Positions 18,829 through 27,894 of a stretch of 64,000 bases of DNA are shown here, piece after piece. This DNA comes from Stutzerimonas stutzeri (GTDB taxonomy: Bacteria > Pseudomonadota > Gammaproteobacteria > Pseudomonadales > Pseudomonadaceae), in contig NZ_POUL01000001.1 in NCBI RefSeq assembly GCF_002890895.1, positions 434,001 to 498,000 of the forward strand. The letters run 5' to 3'. The stretch's first letter is position 1. Each line of letters starts with the position of its first letter. The translations under genes and the position numbers were made by a program. A model generated the notes under the pieces. It did no database searches. It was given only the letters and a program-made list of their open reading frames with translations, and was not told where the DNA came from.

Positions 18829-21800
18829 TCAGGCCTTGTTCTCAGTGCTCGCTGTCAGCGTCGGCTTCAAGGGCTCGCCGACGGGCTGGCATTGCGACTG
18901 CGCACCTGGCTGCAGATACGGCTGCAGTATCGGCGCCATGCCTTTGAGCACCTGTACCGGTAGCGCAGAGGTAAAGCGGAAGCTGTCCGCCCCGCGGCCC
19001 GGCACGTAGGCTGTCAGCGTCCCGAAGTGATTGGGCCCGAGGTAGAACACGAAGGTCGCAGTGCGATTCAGCGCCAGCGAGCTGATCAGTCGGCCGCCCG
19101 CGCCGACAGTCTGGATACGGTTGTCACCCGTTCCGGTTTTGCCGCCAACCCGCAGTGCTTCCCCATCAGTCTGCATGAAGCTGCCACGCAGGCGCCGCGC
19201 GGTGCCACCTTCGACCACGCTGGCAAGCGCTTCGCGCAAGGCCGTCGCCACCTCACTGTGCAACACCCGCACCCCGACATCCGGCTTGATGCCAAGGCGA
19301 GTCTCATACGGCGTGTCGCTGGCGAAATGCAGGCTGTCGATGCGCACACTGGGCAGCCTCACGCCGTCATTGACGATGATGCCCATCAATTCGGCCAACG
19401 CCGCCGGGCGGTCACCCGAGCTGCCCAGCGCCGTAGCCAGCGAAGGCACCAGATGGTCGAACGGATAGCCCAGACGCTGCCAGCGCCGGTGAATATCGGT
19501 GAACGCCTCCACCTCTAGCATGATGCGGATGCGGCTATCCCGCGCGCTCTTGTGACGGCTGCGGAACAGCCAGCCATAAACTTCCTGGCGCTCTGCGGTG
19601 CTGGCCGCGATGACCTCGGTAATGCCAGCCTCCGGATGCTTGATCAGGTAACCCAGCAGCCACAGATCCAGCGGGTGGACGCGGGCAATGTAGCCCTGGT
19701 CCGGCAGGCTGTAGGAACCCGGCGCGTAGCGTTCGTACAGCGAGTCGACCGCCTTGTCGGTGAGGGTGGCCGTTGGCAGACGCGCCTTGAGAAAACGCTC
19801 GAAAGTCGCGCGGTCCGCTTCGGGCATCAGATACCGGTGGACGGCAGCCAACCTCGATGGCGTCGGGCGCATGCCATCCAACAGTGCCTCGATGCGTTCG
19901 TCCGCGCTCTTGTCGCGATACTTGCGCCAGAAACGCTGCAGAAACACCGAGCCTTCGCGATCGGCAAAACGCTGCAGGTACTCTCGCCGCTCAGGGTTGT
20001 CATCACTTCTGAGCAGCTCGGCGCCGTTGGATGTCTGGTAGGTGCTGTAGCTCACCAGATCGCGCATCAGCCGAACGAACGGGAGGTTGATCGATTCCTG
20101 CAGCGCTTCGCGCATGGTCGGCAGGCGGCCGTCGTCCTCACGGCGGAAGTTGCCGAAGCGGTGCATGCCAGCGCCGGTAAAGAAGCGCTCGGTCGGACTG
20201 GCCGAGTAGCGACGCTCCAGCGCTGCATCAAGCATGGCTGGCAGGTTGCGATCCTCATGCTGAATCAGATAAGCCAGCGCCCAGCGGGTCAGCGGGTCCA
20301 CCGCCTCAGCCTTGCGCAAGGTGGCGACATCGCTCTTCGCGTAACGCTCGTGCAGCTCGGCGATAACCTCCAGATAAGTGGTCAGCACCCGCAGCTTGGC
20401 AGTCGAGCCCAGCTCCAGTTTGCTGCCCTCGTTGATGTCGAACGGCTGGTTGGTGTTGTCGGTCTGCACCCGCACACGGAAGCCTTGCTCGCCGCGCTCG
20501 AACAGCGTGAAGCTGTAACGCACATCGCCGGTACGCTCAGGCGACAACATGCGCTCGCCAAACAAGCCCACCTCACCTGCGAATGCTGGATCGGCCAGTC
20601 GATGCAGATAGTTGCTGATCTGTCCTTGCAGCTCGCCATGCAGCGGCGTGGTCGCGGCCAGATCCAGGCGGTCGAGCTCATACAACGACACGCCCAGCAG
20701 GTTGCTCAGGCGCATCCGTGCGGCCGTGATGCCCTTGCTGGAAGGCACCTCACGAATGCCCGGCTCGAGACGCAAATTGCGGAACTCAACCTGCTGCTGC
20801 AAGGCGGCGTTGCGCAACCGCGTACCGATCACGCCGCCATTGGCCAGCAAGCGGATATGGCTGTCGGTGAGCTCCGCCATGTCGGCACGCCCTGCTCCCA
20901 GGTAGTACGACGGGCGCCGTTGAGCGATCAACAGCGAGAGCACCTGTCGCAGCGCGAGCCCCTGCGTTTCATAACTGACGCCTTCATTGCGCCGAGCATC
21001 GAGGACCCGGTTAACCTCGGCGAAATCGGCGCCGTACCAGAGGCGCAGACCATCGGCGATGCCGTGCACCTCGCCGTGGCCATAGGCGGCAGAGAGCGGC
21101 ACGCTGTTGAGGTAATCGCGAACGATGCGCTGCCGGGTGACCATGGTTTGCTGGCCTTCGCGGTAGGTCCGCACGCTGGCGGATATCATCTGCCGGATCT
21201 TTTCCTCGGCGTCACCGGTGCGCCCTTCGGGCGAGTGACGGTACTTTTCGACTTGGGTAGCCAGCGTGCTGCCGCCGGCGGCCTGCACCGGCAGCCCCAG
21301 TTTCTTCTCAACCTGGCTGACCGCTGCCATGGTGAACCGTGGCCAATCCACTGCAGGGTTGGCGCGCGGGCGGCCGGCGTCGAGCAGCCCACGGTCCTCG
21401 ATGAACAGCAGGCTCATCGCAATGACCGGAGGTACGTCGTCGAAGGTCTCGTAGTATTGGTGGGGATAACTGTTGGCATACAGCGGCTCGCCGCGACAAT
21501 CATCGATGGTCAGCCCCGCCTTGGATTTCTCCGGGTACGGGACAAAGAAGCCACGCTGGACGTAGCGCAGCAGCGCTGGCGAAAAGCTCACCTGTTGCTG
21601 CACTGTGAAGCCGCGTTGGGTCAGCCGTTCCAGGAACGTCGGCAAGGCCGCATAGCCCAGGCGGCGGTCGAACGGACCCGCATCGGGAAACTGGATGCTA
21701 CTGCTCGCCCCCGGTTCGATCTGGTAATCGAGATTCTCGGCGTAACGGTTAAGCCAGAGCGCCTGCAACTTCGATGTATGCATCTCATGCCAGGCGGCAT

Positions 21801-21954
21801 AACCACCCCCGGCCAGTAATGAAACGCCCAGAAACACACCCATGCGGCGCGCCAGACGGCTACCGTGCGAGCGTGTTCGACCGGGCTTATCGGCGGAAGG
21901 CGAGCGCTTGCTGCCCCCTGCCCGGGATTTATCGTTTCGCCATACTGCGCCCAT
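18829..21954 (-). CDS. Divergent bifunctional penicillin-binding protein (transglycosylase/transpeptidase)
   Basis: A 1041-residue class A PBP-like protein. One N-terminal membrane anchor spans residues 38-54. A GT51 glycosyltransferase follows with E186-D187 in FIEDRGLLDAG (usual EDxxFxxHxG, here divergent after ED) and GGSTLATQ at 227-234 (usual GGSTLTQQ). The transpeptidase motifs are S517-TAK, S621-IN and K939-TG. The SxN to KTG distance of about 315 residues is far longer than the usual 100-150, so an insertion of roughly 200 residues is present. The upstream open frame is ignored because conserved sequence starts near the ATG at 21954. It probably acts in the periplasm on peptidoglycan. 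It lies 139 bp downstream of an exported metallo-beta-lactamase-fold gene and may share its transcript. Confidence 0.83.
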   Translation of the reverse strand: MGAVWRNDKSRAGGSKRSPSADKPGRTRSHGSRLARRMGVFLGVSLLAGGGYAAWHEMHTSKLQALWLNRYAENLDYQIEPGASSSIQFPDAGPFDRRLGYAALPTFLERLTQRGFTVQQQVSFSPALLRYVQRGFFVPYPEKSKAGLTIDDCRGEPLYANSYPHQYYETFDDVPPVIAMSLLFIEDRGLLDAGRPRANPAVDWPRFTMAAVSQVEKKLGLPVQAAGGSTLATQVEKYRHSPEGRTGDAEEKIRQMISASVRTYREGQQTMVTRQRIVRDYLNSVPLSAAYGHGEVHGIADGLRLWYGADFAEVNRVLDARRNEGVSYETQGLALRQVLSLLIAQRRPSYYLGAGRADMAELTDSHIRLLANGGVIGTRLRNAALQQQVEFRNLRLEPGIREVPSSKGITAARMRLSNLLGVSLYELDRLDLAATTPLHGELQGQISNYLHRLADPAFAGEVGLFGERMLSPERTGDVRYSFTLFERGEQGFRVRVQTDNTNQPFDINEGSKLELGSTAKLRVLTTYLEVIAELHERYAKSDVATLRKAEAVDPLTRWALAYLIQHEDRNLPAMLDAALERRYSASPTERFFTGAGMHRFGNFRREDDGRLPTMREALQESINLPFVRLMRDLVSYSTYQTSNGAELLRSDDNPERREYLQRFADREGSVFLQRFWRKYRDKSADERIEALLDGMRPTPSRLAAVHRYLMPEADRATFERFLKARLPTATLTDKAVDSLYERYAPGSYSLPDQGYIARVHPLDLWLLGYLIKHPEAGITEVIAASTAERQEVYGWLFRSRHKSARDSRIRIMLEVEAFTDIHRRWQRLGYPFDHLVPSLATALGSSGDRPAALAELMGIIVNDGVRLPSVRIDSLHFASDTPYETRLGIKPDVGVRVLHSEVATALREALASVVEGGTARRLRGSFMQTDGEALRVGGKTGTGDNRIQTVGAGGRLISSLALNRTATFVFYLGPNHFGTLTAYVPGRGADSFRFTSALPVQVLKGMAPILQPYLQPGAQSQCQPVGEPLKPTLTASTENKA

Positions 21955-22093
21955 CGTTTCCGGCCTGGCTTCAAGGAAATTTACAGGCTTAAGCTTAGCT
22001 GGCGACGCTGCGCTCGATGTGTGCGAGCAGACGAACGGAAGGCTCAAAACGGCGCCCTGACAGCGAACTGAACCGGCCGCGCAACGACGCGAT

Positions 22094-22843
22094 TCACTCC
22101 ACCCAGCGGGGGTAGAAACCGAGTCGCGCCTGCAACCGGGCATCCCTGCCCTGCGAGACCTCGACGGGCAGCGCCTCCGCGAGGCTTTCGGTGCTGGCGG
22201 CATCGCCTCGAAAGAAGAAGCGCCGGCCGTCATCAAGCGTGAGAAACAGGCCCAGGGCGCCATGACCTGCCAGTTTCACCAGGACCAACCGTTCGTCACC
22301 AAACAGATCGAGACTTTCCTCGAACCCGTAAACAGCGCGGCGCTCGAAGCGAAGCGGCTGCCACCTGACCCCGTGGGAAAACTGTCCCGGAATGACAGCT
22401 GGCGACGTTGCATTCTGTGCGTAGTGGATGCTCTCCGGGCTTGCGAGCACCGACAGTTCAGGGAAATCGGCTAGGCCGGAGGCGTGATTCCAGCGCGCGC
22501 AGCCCAACACCACTTGATCAACCGCCAGGCCATCCTTCTCGAGCTGGTCACGCACCGGCTGCACCTCGCTGTAGCGCTTAACGCGCCAGGGAATTGCGCC
22601 GTCTAGCTGGGCGTCGATCTGCCGGCCAAGGCCACTACCGAACAGCAGACGCTTGCCGCCGTGCTCGACCAGTACGGCTATATGATCGATCGTTTCGGGT
22701 GCTACCCAGTAGCCGTCACGCCAGGCGTATTCGCCGCTGGATGTAGTCTGCCCTGTTCGGATCAGGCTGAAACGCAACTCCGCAGCCGGCAGCGCGCCGG
22801 AGAGAAGCATCAATGAAACCGCCAGGCTCTTGAGAACACGCAT
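22094..22843 (-). CDS. Exported metallo-beta-lactamase-fold protein with degenerate metal site
   Basis: A 249-residue protein with a clear signal peptide (MRVLKSLAVSLMLLSGALPAAE, with cleavage after AxA). The body follows the layout of MBL-fold lactonases: VLVEHGGKRLLFGSGLG (usually LFDTGLG), then ARWNHASGLADF in the place of the THxHxDHxGG metal motif, then LAGHGALGLFLTLDDG and FFFRGDAAS for the later His and Asp. The first two histidines of HxHxDH and the early Asp are absent, so a normal dinuclear zinc site is unlikely. Function is unknown. It is divergent from a TetR gene with an operator-like dyad between them, and 139 bp upstream of the penicillin-binding-protein gene. Confidence 0.72.
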   Translation of the reverse strand: MRVLKSLAVSLMLLSGALPAAELRFSLIRTGQTTSSGEYAWRDGYWVAPETIDHIAVLVEHGGKRLLFGSGLGRQIDAQLDGAIPWRVKRYSEVQPVRDQLEKDGLAVDQVVLGCARWNHASGLADFPELSVLASPESIHYAQNATSPAVIPGQFSHGVRWQPLRFERRAVYGFEESLDLFGDERLVLVKLAGHGALGLFLTLDDGRRFFFRGDAASTESLAEALPVEVSQGRDARLQARLGFYPRWVE

Positions 22844-22937
22844 GACTCAGACTCCTTCATCAGGCAAAAACGGAGAACGATCACGCCCGGCAAATGCCAG
22901 CGGCAGGCGTAAGCGCCGACGCACGACTGGATAGTAG

Positions 22938-22951
22938 ACAGACCTGTCTGT
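22938..22951. promoter_or_regulatory. Operator-like dyad between MBL-fold and tetR genes
   Basis: ACAGAC-CT-GTCTGT is a perfect 6+6 inverted repeat with a 2-bp centre. It lies in the 191-bp divergent region, 95 bp from the MBL-fold start and 84 bp from the tetR start. Compact dyads like this are typical TetR-family operators. Confidence 0.6.
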
Positions 22952-23034
22952 ACACTGCAAGCACTTGTACTGCCTTGAGGACGATTGGAGGGAACAGAAC
23001 CGCTCCCGCATAATGGCCGGCCGAGGAGATCCAC

Positions 23035-23595
23035 ATGGCAACCAACAAACGCGACCTGCTGCTCGCCACCGCCGAGCGGCTGTTCTACACAGAGGGCTAC
23101 CACGCCACCGGCATCGACCGGATTCTCAGCGAATCGGGCGTGGCCAAGATGACCCTGTATAAGCACTTCAAATCGAAGGACGAACTGATCCTGGCGGTAC
23201 TGGAGGCGCGCCAGCTGCCGATGCTCGAGCGTTTGCGGGAAGCGCGGCAGGCGTTACCGCCGCGCAAGGCGCTGTTAAGCGTGTTTGATGGGTTGAACAA
23301 CATGATCCAGAGCCCGACCGCGTTCTGTGGCTGTCTGTTCATCAATGCGGCGGCCGAATATCAGGATCGAGAACACCCGATCCATCAACGCGCCGCGGGA
23401 TACAAGGCGCAATTTCAGCGCCATCTGTGCGAGCTGCTGGAGGCGCTCGACGCACCCCAGCCGGAGCAACTCGCTCGCCAGCTGCAGTTTCTTATCGAAG
23501 GCGCACTGAGCATGGCGCACATCGAGGGCCCCGGCGACCAGGCGCTGCTGGCCAAGGCCTCAGCGGAACAGTTGCTGCAGGCCGCTGGCGTCTAA
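23035..23595 (+). CDS. TetR/AcrR family transcriptional regulator
   Basis: A 186-residue regulator with an N-terminal TetR helix-turn-helix (residues 5-50; GIDRILSESGVAKMTLYKHF) and a C-terminal ligand-binding domain containing a short CGC motif (TAFCGCLFIN) seen in one large TetR subgroup. A strong GAGGAG site precedes the ATG. It is divergent from the MBL-fold gene and convergent with the RND pump gene (26 bp between stops). The dyad at 22938-22951 is its most likely operator, implying autoregulation and control of the divergent gene; that is inference. Confidence 0.92.
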   Translation: MATNKRDLLLATAERLFYTEGYHATGIDRILSESGVAKMTLYKHFKSKDELILAVLEARQLPMLERLREARQALPPRKALLSVFDGLNNMIQSPTAFCGCLFINAAAEYQDREHPIHQRAAGYKAQFQRHLCELLEALDAPQPEQLARQLQFLIEGALSMAHIEGPGDQALLAKASAEQLLQAAGV

Positions 23596-23621
23596 AGACG
23601 CCAGCTTGTTCGGACATTTGA

Positions 23622-26600
23622 TCAGCGCTGAGGCGTTTCCTTGACCCTGAACCACGCCGCGTAGAGCGCTGGCAGGAACAGCAACGTCAGCGCGGTCGCA
23701 ACGATCAGCCCGCCCATGATTGCCACCGCCATGGGACCGAAGAACACGCTGCGTGACAGCGGAATCATCGCCAGCACGGACGCCAGTGCGGTGAGCACGA
23801 TGGGCCGGAAGCGCCGCACGGTGGCATCGATGATGGCATTGAAGCGATCCTGCCCAGCGCCGATGTCCTGCTCGATCTGATCCACCAGAATCACCGAGTT
23901 GCGCATGATCATGCCCGACAGCGCGATAGTGCCGAGCATCGCCACGAAGCCGAAGGGCTTGCCGAACAGCAGCAGGAACAGCGCTACACCAATCAACCCC
24001 AGCGGCGCGGTGAGAAACACCATTGCCGAGCGTGAGAAGCTCTTGAGCTGCAGCATCAGCAGGCTGACCACGACAATCACGAACAGCGGCATCCCGGCGT
24101 TCACCGAGGCCTGACCACGACTGGAGTCCTCGACCGTTCCGCCGACTTCCAGCAAGTAGCCGCTGGGCAGCGCAGCCCGCACATCGCTCAGGGTCGGCTC
24201 GATCTGCTTCACCAGCGAGGCTGGCTGCTGGTCCCCGTAGATGTCGGCACGCACCGTCACCGTTGGCATGCGGTTGCGATGCCAGATGACCCCCTCTTCG
24301 AAGCCGTATTCCAGGGTGGCGACCTGCGACAAGGGCACGCTGCGGCCGCTGGCGGTGGGAATCGCCAAGCTCGGCAGCATCGACAAGGTCTCGCGTTCGC
24401 GCTCTGTCCCGCGGATCAGAATTTCGATCAGCTCATTGTCTTCACGGAACTGGCTCGCCGTAGTGCCGGTAAAGGTGCGTTTGAGGAAGTTCGAGAGTTC
24501 CACCGTACTGACGCCCAGCGCACGGGCACGGTCCTGATCCACGTTCAGCCAGACCACCTTGCTCGGCTCCTGCCAGTCGAGATGGACGTTCGCTACATAG
24601 GGGTTCTCGCGCACCTTGGCCGCAACCTGGCGTGCGAGCTTACGCACCACATCGATATGCTCGCCGGTGACCCGGAACTGCACCGGATAGCCCACGGGCG
24701 GCCCGTTCTCAAGGCGGCTGACGCGACCGCGCAAGGTAGGGAAATCATCGCGCAGTCGCTCGATCAGCCAGCTACGCAAGGCTTCACGTTCCTCGATGCT
24801 TTCAGCCAATACCACGATCTGGGCGAAGCTGGTGGCCGGCAACTGCTGATCCAGCGGCAAGTAGAAGCGCGGCGACCCACTGCCGACATAGGCTACGTAA
24901 TTATCGATGCCGGCGCGGTCCTTGAGCATTTCCTCAAGGCGATGCACCTCGGCTTCGGTGGCCTTGAGCGACGCGCCTTCGGCCAGCTTCAGATCGACCA
25001 TCAGCTCCAGCCGGCCGGAGGCGGGAAAGAACTGCTGCGGCACGATGCGGAACAAGCCGATCGCGCCGACGAACGCCAGCAACGTCAGGACGATAACCGT
25101 TTTGCGCCGCTGCACACACCAGTGGATCACCCGCCGTACACGCTGATAGAACGGCGTCGAATACGGGTCGTGACCCTGATCGCTGCCGCCATGCTTTTGC
25201 GCATGACGCTTGGCCAGATCGGGCAGCAGTTTCTCCCCCAATAACGGCACGAACACTACTGCGGCGATCCAGGAGGCGACCAGGGCGATGGTCACTACCT
25301 GAAAGATCGAACGGGTGTATTCGCCCGTGCTGGACTGCGCGGTGGCAATCGGTAGAAAGCCCGCGGCAGTGATCAGCGTACCGGTGAGCATCGGAAAGGC
25401 CGTACTGGTCCAGGCATAACTCGCGGCCTTGAGCCGGTCGAAGCCCTGCTCCATTTTGATCGCCATCATTTCCACGGCGATGATCGCATCGTCCACCATC
25501 AGCCCCAGCGCCAATACCAAGGCGCCGAGGGAAATCTTGTGCAGACCGATGTCCAGGTAATGCATGGTCGCGAAGGTCATCGCCAGCACCAGCGGAATCG
25601 ACAGCGCGACCACCAGCCCCGTACGCACACCCAGCGAGAAGAAGCTCACCAGCAGCACGATGATCAGGGCCTCGATCAGCACCTGCACGAACTCGCCGAC
25701 ACCGGTCTTCACTGCCGCTGGCTGGTCGGACACCTTGCGCAGCTGCATGCCTGCCGGCAGCTCCTGTTGCAAGCGTGCGAATTCGGTCTGCAGCGCCTCG
25801 CCGAGCACAAGGATGTCGCCGCCGGACTTCATCGACACGGCCAGCCCGATCGCAGGTTCGCCCATGTAGCGCATGCGTGGCGCCGGCGGGTCGTTGAAGC
25901 CGCGGTAGACCTCGGCCACATCGCCGATGCGGAAGGTGCTACCGGCCACCCGGATGGGGAAGTCCCGAATCTGTTTTACCGTGTCGAAGCTGCCGGTGAC
26001 GCGAAGCTGTACGCGGTCACTGGGCGTCTCCACAAAGCCTGCCGACATCACCGTGTTCTGAGCCTCAAGAGCCTGTTTGACGGCCTCCAGCGGCACGCCC
26101 AGATTGGCCAGCTTGACGTTGGAAAGCTCGATCCAGATCTTTTCGTCCTGCAGCCCGATGAGCTCGACCTTGCCGACATTCTTCACTCGCTGCAGCTGCA
26201 ACTGAATGCGGTCGGCATAATCCTTCAGCACGGCGTAATCGAAACCTGAGCCAGTCAGCGCGTAGATGTTGCCGAAGGTCGTGCCGAACTCGTCATTGAA
26301 AAAGGGACCTTGCACACCAGCAGGCAAGGTATGGCGAATGTCACCAATCTTTTTACGGATCTGGTACCAGAGATCCGGAATCTGCTCGGAGCGCATCGAA
26401 TCGCGCGCCATAAAGGTCACGTTGGATTCGCCGGGCCGTGAAAAGGACACGATGCGCTCGTATTCACCCGTTTCCATCAGCTTTTTTTCGATGCGTTCGG
26501 TGACCTGCTGCGAAACCTCCTCTGCAGTGGCGCCGGGCCACTGGGTCTGAATCACCATCGCCTTGAAGGTAAAGGGCGGGTCTTCACTTTGACCAAGCTT

Positions 26601-26696
26601 GCTGTACGACAGGGCACCTACCACGGCCATCAGCAGCATCAGATAGACAACGATCTGCCGGTTGCCCAACGCCCATGCGGAGAGATTGAAGCGCAT
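23622..26696 (-). CDS. RND family efflux transporter permease (HAE-1 type)
   Basis: A 1024-residue inner-membrane proton antiporter, the normal size for an AcrB-like pump. The N-terminal helix, two large periplasmic loops and twelve membrane segments are evident. The proton-relay aspartate pair lies in helix 4 (LGLMVDDAIIAVEMM), and GEYTRSIFQVV and the C-terminal SGMIMRNSVILVDQIEQD repeat are also typical. It starts 5 bp after the adaptor stop, so both form one operon. No outer-membrane channel gene is adjacent, so it must borrow a TolC/OprM-type protein encoded elsewhere. Substrate is unknown. Confidence 0.92.
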   Translation of the reverse strand: MRFNLSAWALGNRQIVVYLMLLMAVVGALSYSKLGQSEDPPFTFKAMVIQTQWPGATAEEVSQQVTERIEKKLMETGEYERIVSFSRPGESNVTFMARDSMRSEQIPDLWYQIRKKIGDIRHTLPAGVQGPFFNDEFGTTFGNIYALTGSGFDYAVLKDYADRIQLQLQRVKNVGKVELIGLQDEKIWIELSNVKLANLGVPLEAVKQALEAQNTVMSAGFVETPSDRVQLRVTGSFDTVKQIRDFPIRVAGSTFRIGDVAEVYRGFNDPPAPRMRYMGEPAIGLAVSMKSGGDILVLGEALQTEFARLQQELPAGMQLRKVSDQPAAVKTGVGEFVQVLIEALIIVLLVSFFSLGVRTGLVVALSIPLVLAMTFATMHYLDIGLHKISLGALVLALGLMVDDAIIAVEMMAIKMEQGFDRLKAASYAWTSTAFPMLTGTLITAAGFLPIATAQSSTGEYTRSIFQVVTIALVASWIAAVVFVPLLGEKLLPDLAKRHAQKHGGSDQGHDPYSTPFYQRVRRVIHWCVQRRKTVIVLTLLAFVGAIGLFRIVPQQFFPASGRLELMVDLKLAEGASLKATEAEVHRLEEMLKDRAGIDNYVAYVGSGSPRFYLPLDQQLPATSFAQIVVLAESIEEREALRSWLIERLRDDFPTLRGRVSRLENGPPVGYPVQFRVTGEHIDVVRKLARQVAAKVRENPYVANVHLDWQEPSKVVWLNVDQDRARALGVSTVELSNFLKRTFTGTTASQFREDNELIEILIRGTERERETLSMLPSLAIPTASGRSVPLSQVATLEYGFEEGVIWHRNRMPTVTVRADIYGDQQPASLVKQIEPTLSDVRAALPSGYLLEVGGTVEDSSRGQASVNAGMPLFVIVVVSLLMLQLKSFSRSAMVFLTAPLGLIGVALFLLLFGKPFGFVAMLGTIALSGMIMRNSVILVDQIEQDIGAGQDRFNAIIDATVRRFRPIVLTALASVLAMIPLSRSVFFGPMAVAIMGGLIVATALTLLFLPALYAAWFRVKETPQR

Positions 26697-26701
26697 CCTG
26701 A

Positions 26702-27799
26702 TTACTCCTGCGCCGCCAGTTCGACCGGACGGTTGTCACGATCAACCGCCCTCACCGACTGGTTCTCGTGGAGCATCTGAACACCGGCGAGGACAACCCA
26801 GTCGTCGGCCTGCAGCCCCTTGAGGATGGGCACAGAAGAATCACCAAAGGCCCCCGTCTGCACGGCAACGCGCTCCAGCGTGCCGTCCTCCTTGACCCGC
26901 CAGACGTAAGCCTTGCCCTGCTCGGCGGTGACCGCTGAAAGCGGCACCGCCAAGGGCACCTCGCCATTGCTGCGGATTGACACCAGCGCGCTCTGGCCAA
27001 GCTCGGCAGGCACCTTTGCGTCGTCGAAGGCGACACGCGCCGAGTAGGTGCGCGACTGCGGGTCGGCAGCCGGCGACAGTTCACGAATGTGGCCGGCGTA
27101 GGTTTTGCCCGGCTGCGACCAGATTTCCACCGAGACCGGCTGGCCAACCGAGTAGCGATCCAGTGCCTGCTCCGGCAGATTGATCGCTACCTCGCGCTCG
27201 CCATCGGCAGCCAAGACGAAGGCCGTCTGGCCGGCGCCGACAACCTGCCCCACCTCGACCCGGCGTTGGGCAATCACGCCTTCGTGCGTTGCGCGCAAGA
27301 TGGCGTAGCCGACCTGGTTGTTGGCGACATCGAATTCCGCGCGCGCTTGCTGCAGACGCGCCTGCGCGGAGCGGTAGGCATTTTCAGAAGAGTCGAATTG
27401 CGAGCGGCTGACCAGTTGGCGATCCATCAAGGTCTTGTAGCGCTCATGCTCGGCACGGGCGACCCGCAGGTTGGCTTCAGCCGCCGCCACCTGAGCACGG
27501 ATGCCCTCGAGCTGCAGCCGCACGTCCTGCGGATCGAGCTTGGCCAATGGCTGATCCTTGCGCACCCGCTCCCCGGCTTCGACCATCCGCTCGGTGACCT
27601 TGCCGCCGATACGAAAGGCCAACTCGGGTTCGTAGCGTGCATGGACCTCCCCCGGATAGCTTTCAAAGGCTTCACTGGCGGGCTGCGGCTGAACCACCAT
27701 CACGGGCCGCGTAGAGAGCTGCTCGGGTTCACCATTGCCGCAACCGGCTAGCAAGGCGAAACCAAAAGCACCGAGGAAGGGCAAGGCATGTCGGCACAC
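26702..27799 (-). CDS. RND efflux periplasmic adaptor lipoprotein
   Basis: A 365-residue membrane-fusion protein linking the RND permease to an outer-membrane channel. A lipobox (FALLAGCGN, Cys at about residue 21) marks it as a lipoprotein. It contains the biotinyl-lipoyl-like segment around LAKLDPQDVRLQLEG, a helical hairpin (VAAAEANLRVARAEHERY onward) and ATHEGVIAQRRVEVGQVV for the second lipoyl half, then a beta-barrel domain. The start is GTG at 27799 after a purine-rich stretch. It is the first gene of the pump operon and divergent from a TetR regulator, with a dyad in between. Confidence 0.92.
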   Translation of the reverse strand: MCRHALPFLGAFGFALLAGCGNGEPEQLSTRPVMVVQPQPASEAFESYPGEVHARYEPELAFRIGGKVTERMVEAGERVRKDQPLAKLDPQDVRLQLEGIRAQVAAAEANLRVARAEHERYKTLMDRQLVSRSQFDSSENAYRSAQARLQQARAEFDVANNQVGYAILRATHEGVIAQRRVEVGQVVGAGQTAFVLAADGEREVAINLPEQALDRYSVGQPVSVEIWSQPGKTYAGHIRELSPAADPQSRTYSARVAFDDAKVPAELGQSALVSIRSNGEVPLAVPLSAVTAEQGKAYVWRVKEDGTLERVAVQTGAFGDSSVPILKGLQADDWVVLAGVQMLHENQSVRAVDRDNRPVELAAQE

Positions 27800-27837
27800 G
27801 TCGAATCTCTCTCTGTCGCAAGGTGGGTTCTAATACT

Positions 27838-27853
27838 TATACTGCGCGGTATA
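27838..27853. promoter_or_regulatory. Operator-like dyad between RND operon and tetR
   Basis: TATACTGCGCGGTATA is a 16-bp inverted repeat with a single mismatched pair. It lies in the 95-bp region between the divergent adaptor and tetR starts and contains TATA-like -10 material on both strands, so bound repressor would cover both promoters. Confidence 0.65.
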
Positions 27854-27894
27854 GTAAAAATACCGAACTCACCAGTCTAGTATTAAAAACACCC

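Noticed and set aside
19552..21819. A 755-codon open frame on the plus strand opposite the penicillin-binding protein gene
   Set aside because: It is the antisense shadow of a high-GC gene; composition is rich in Arg, Gln, His and Ala, there is no ribosome site and no recognisable domain, while the minus strand carries clear GT51 and transpeptidase motifs.
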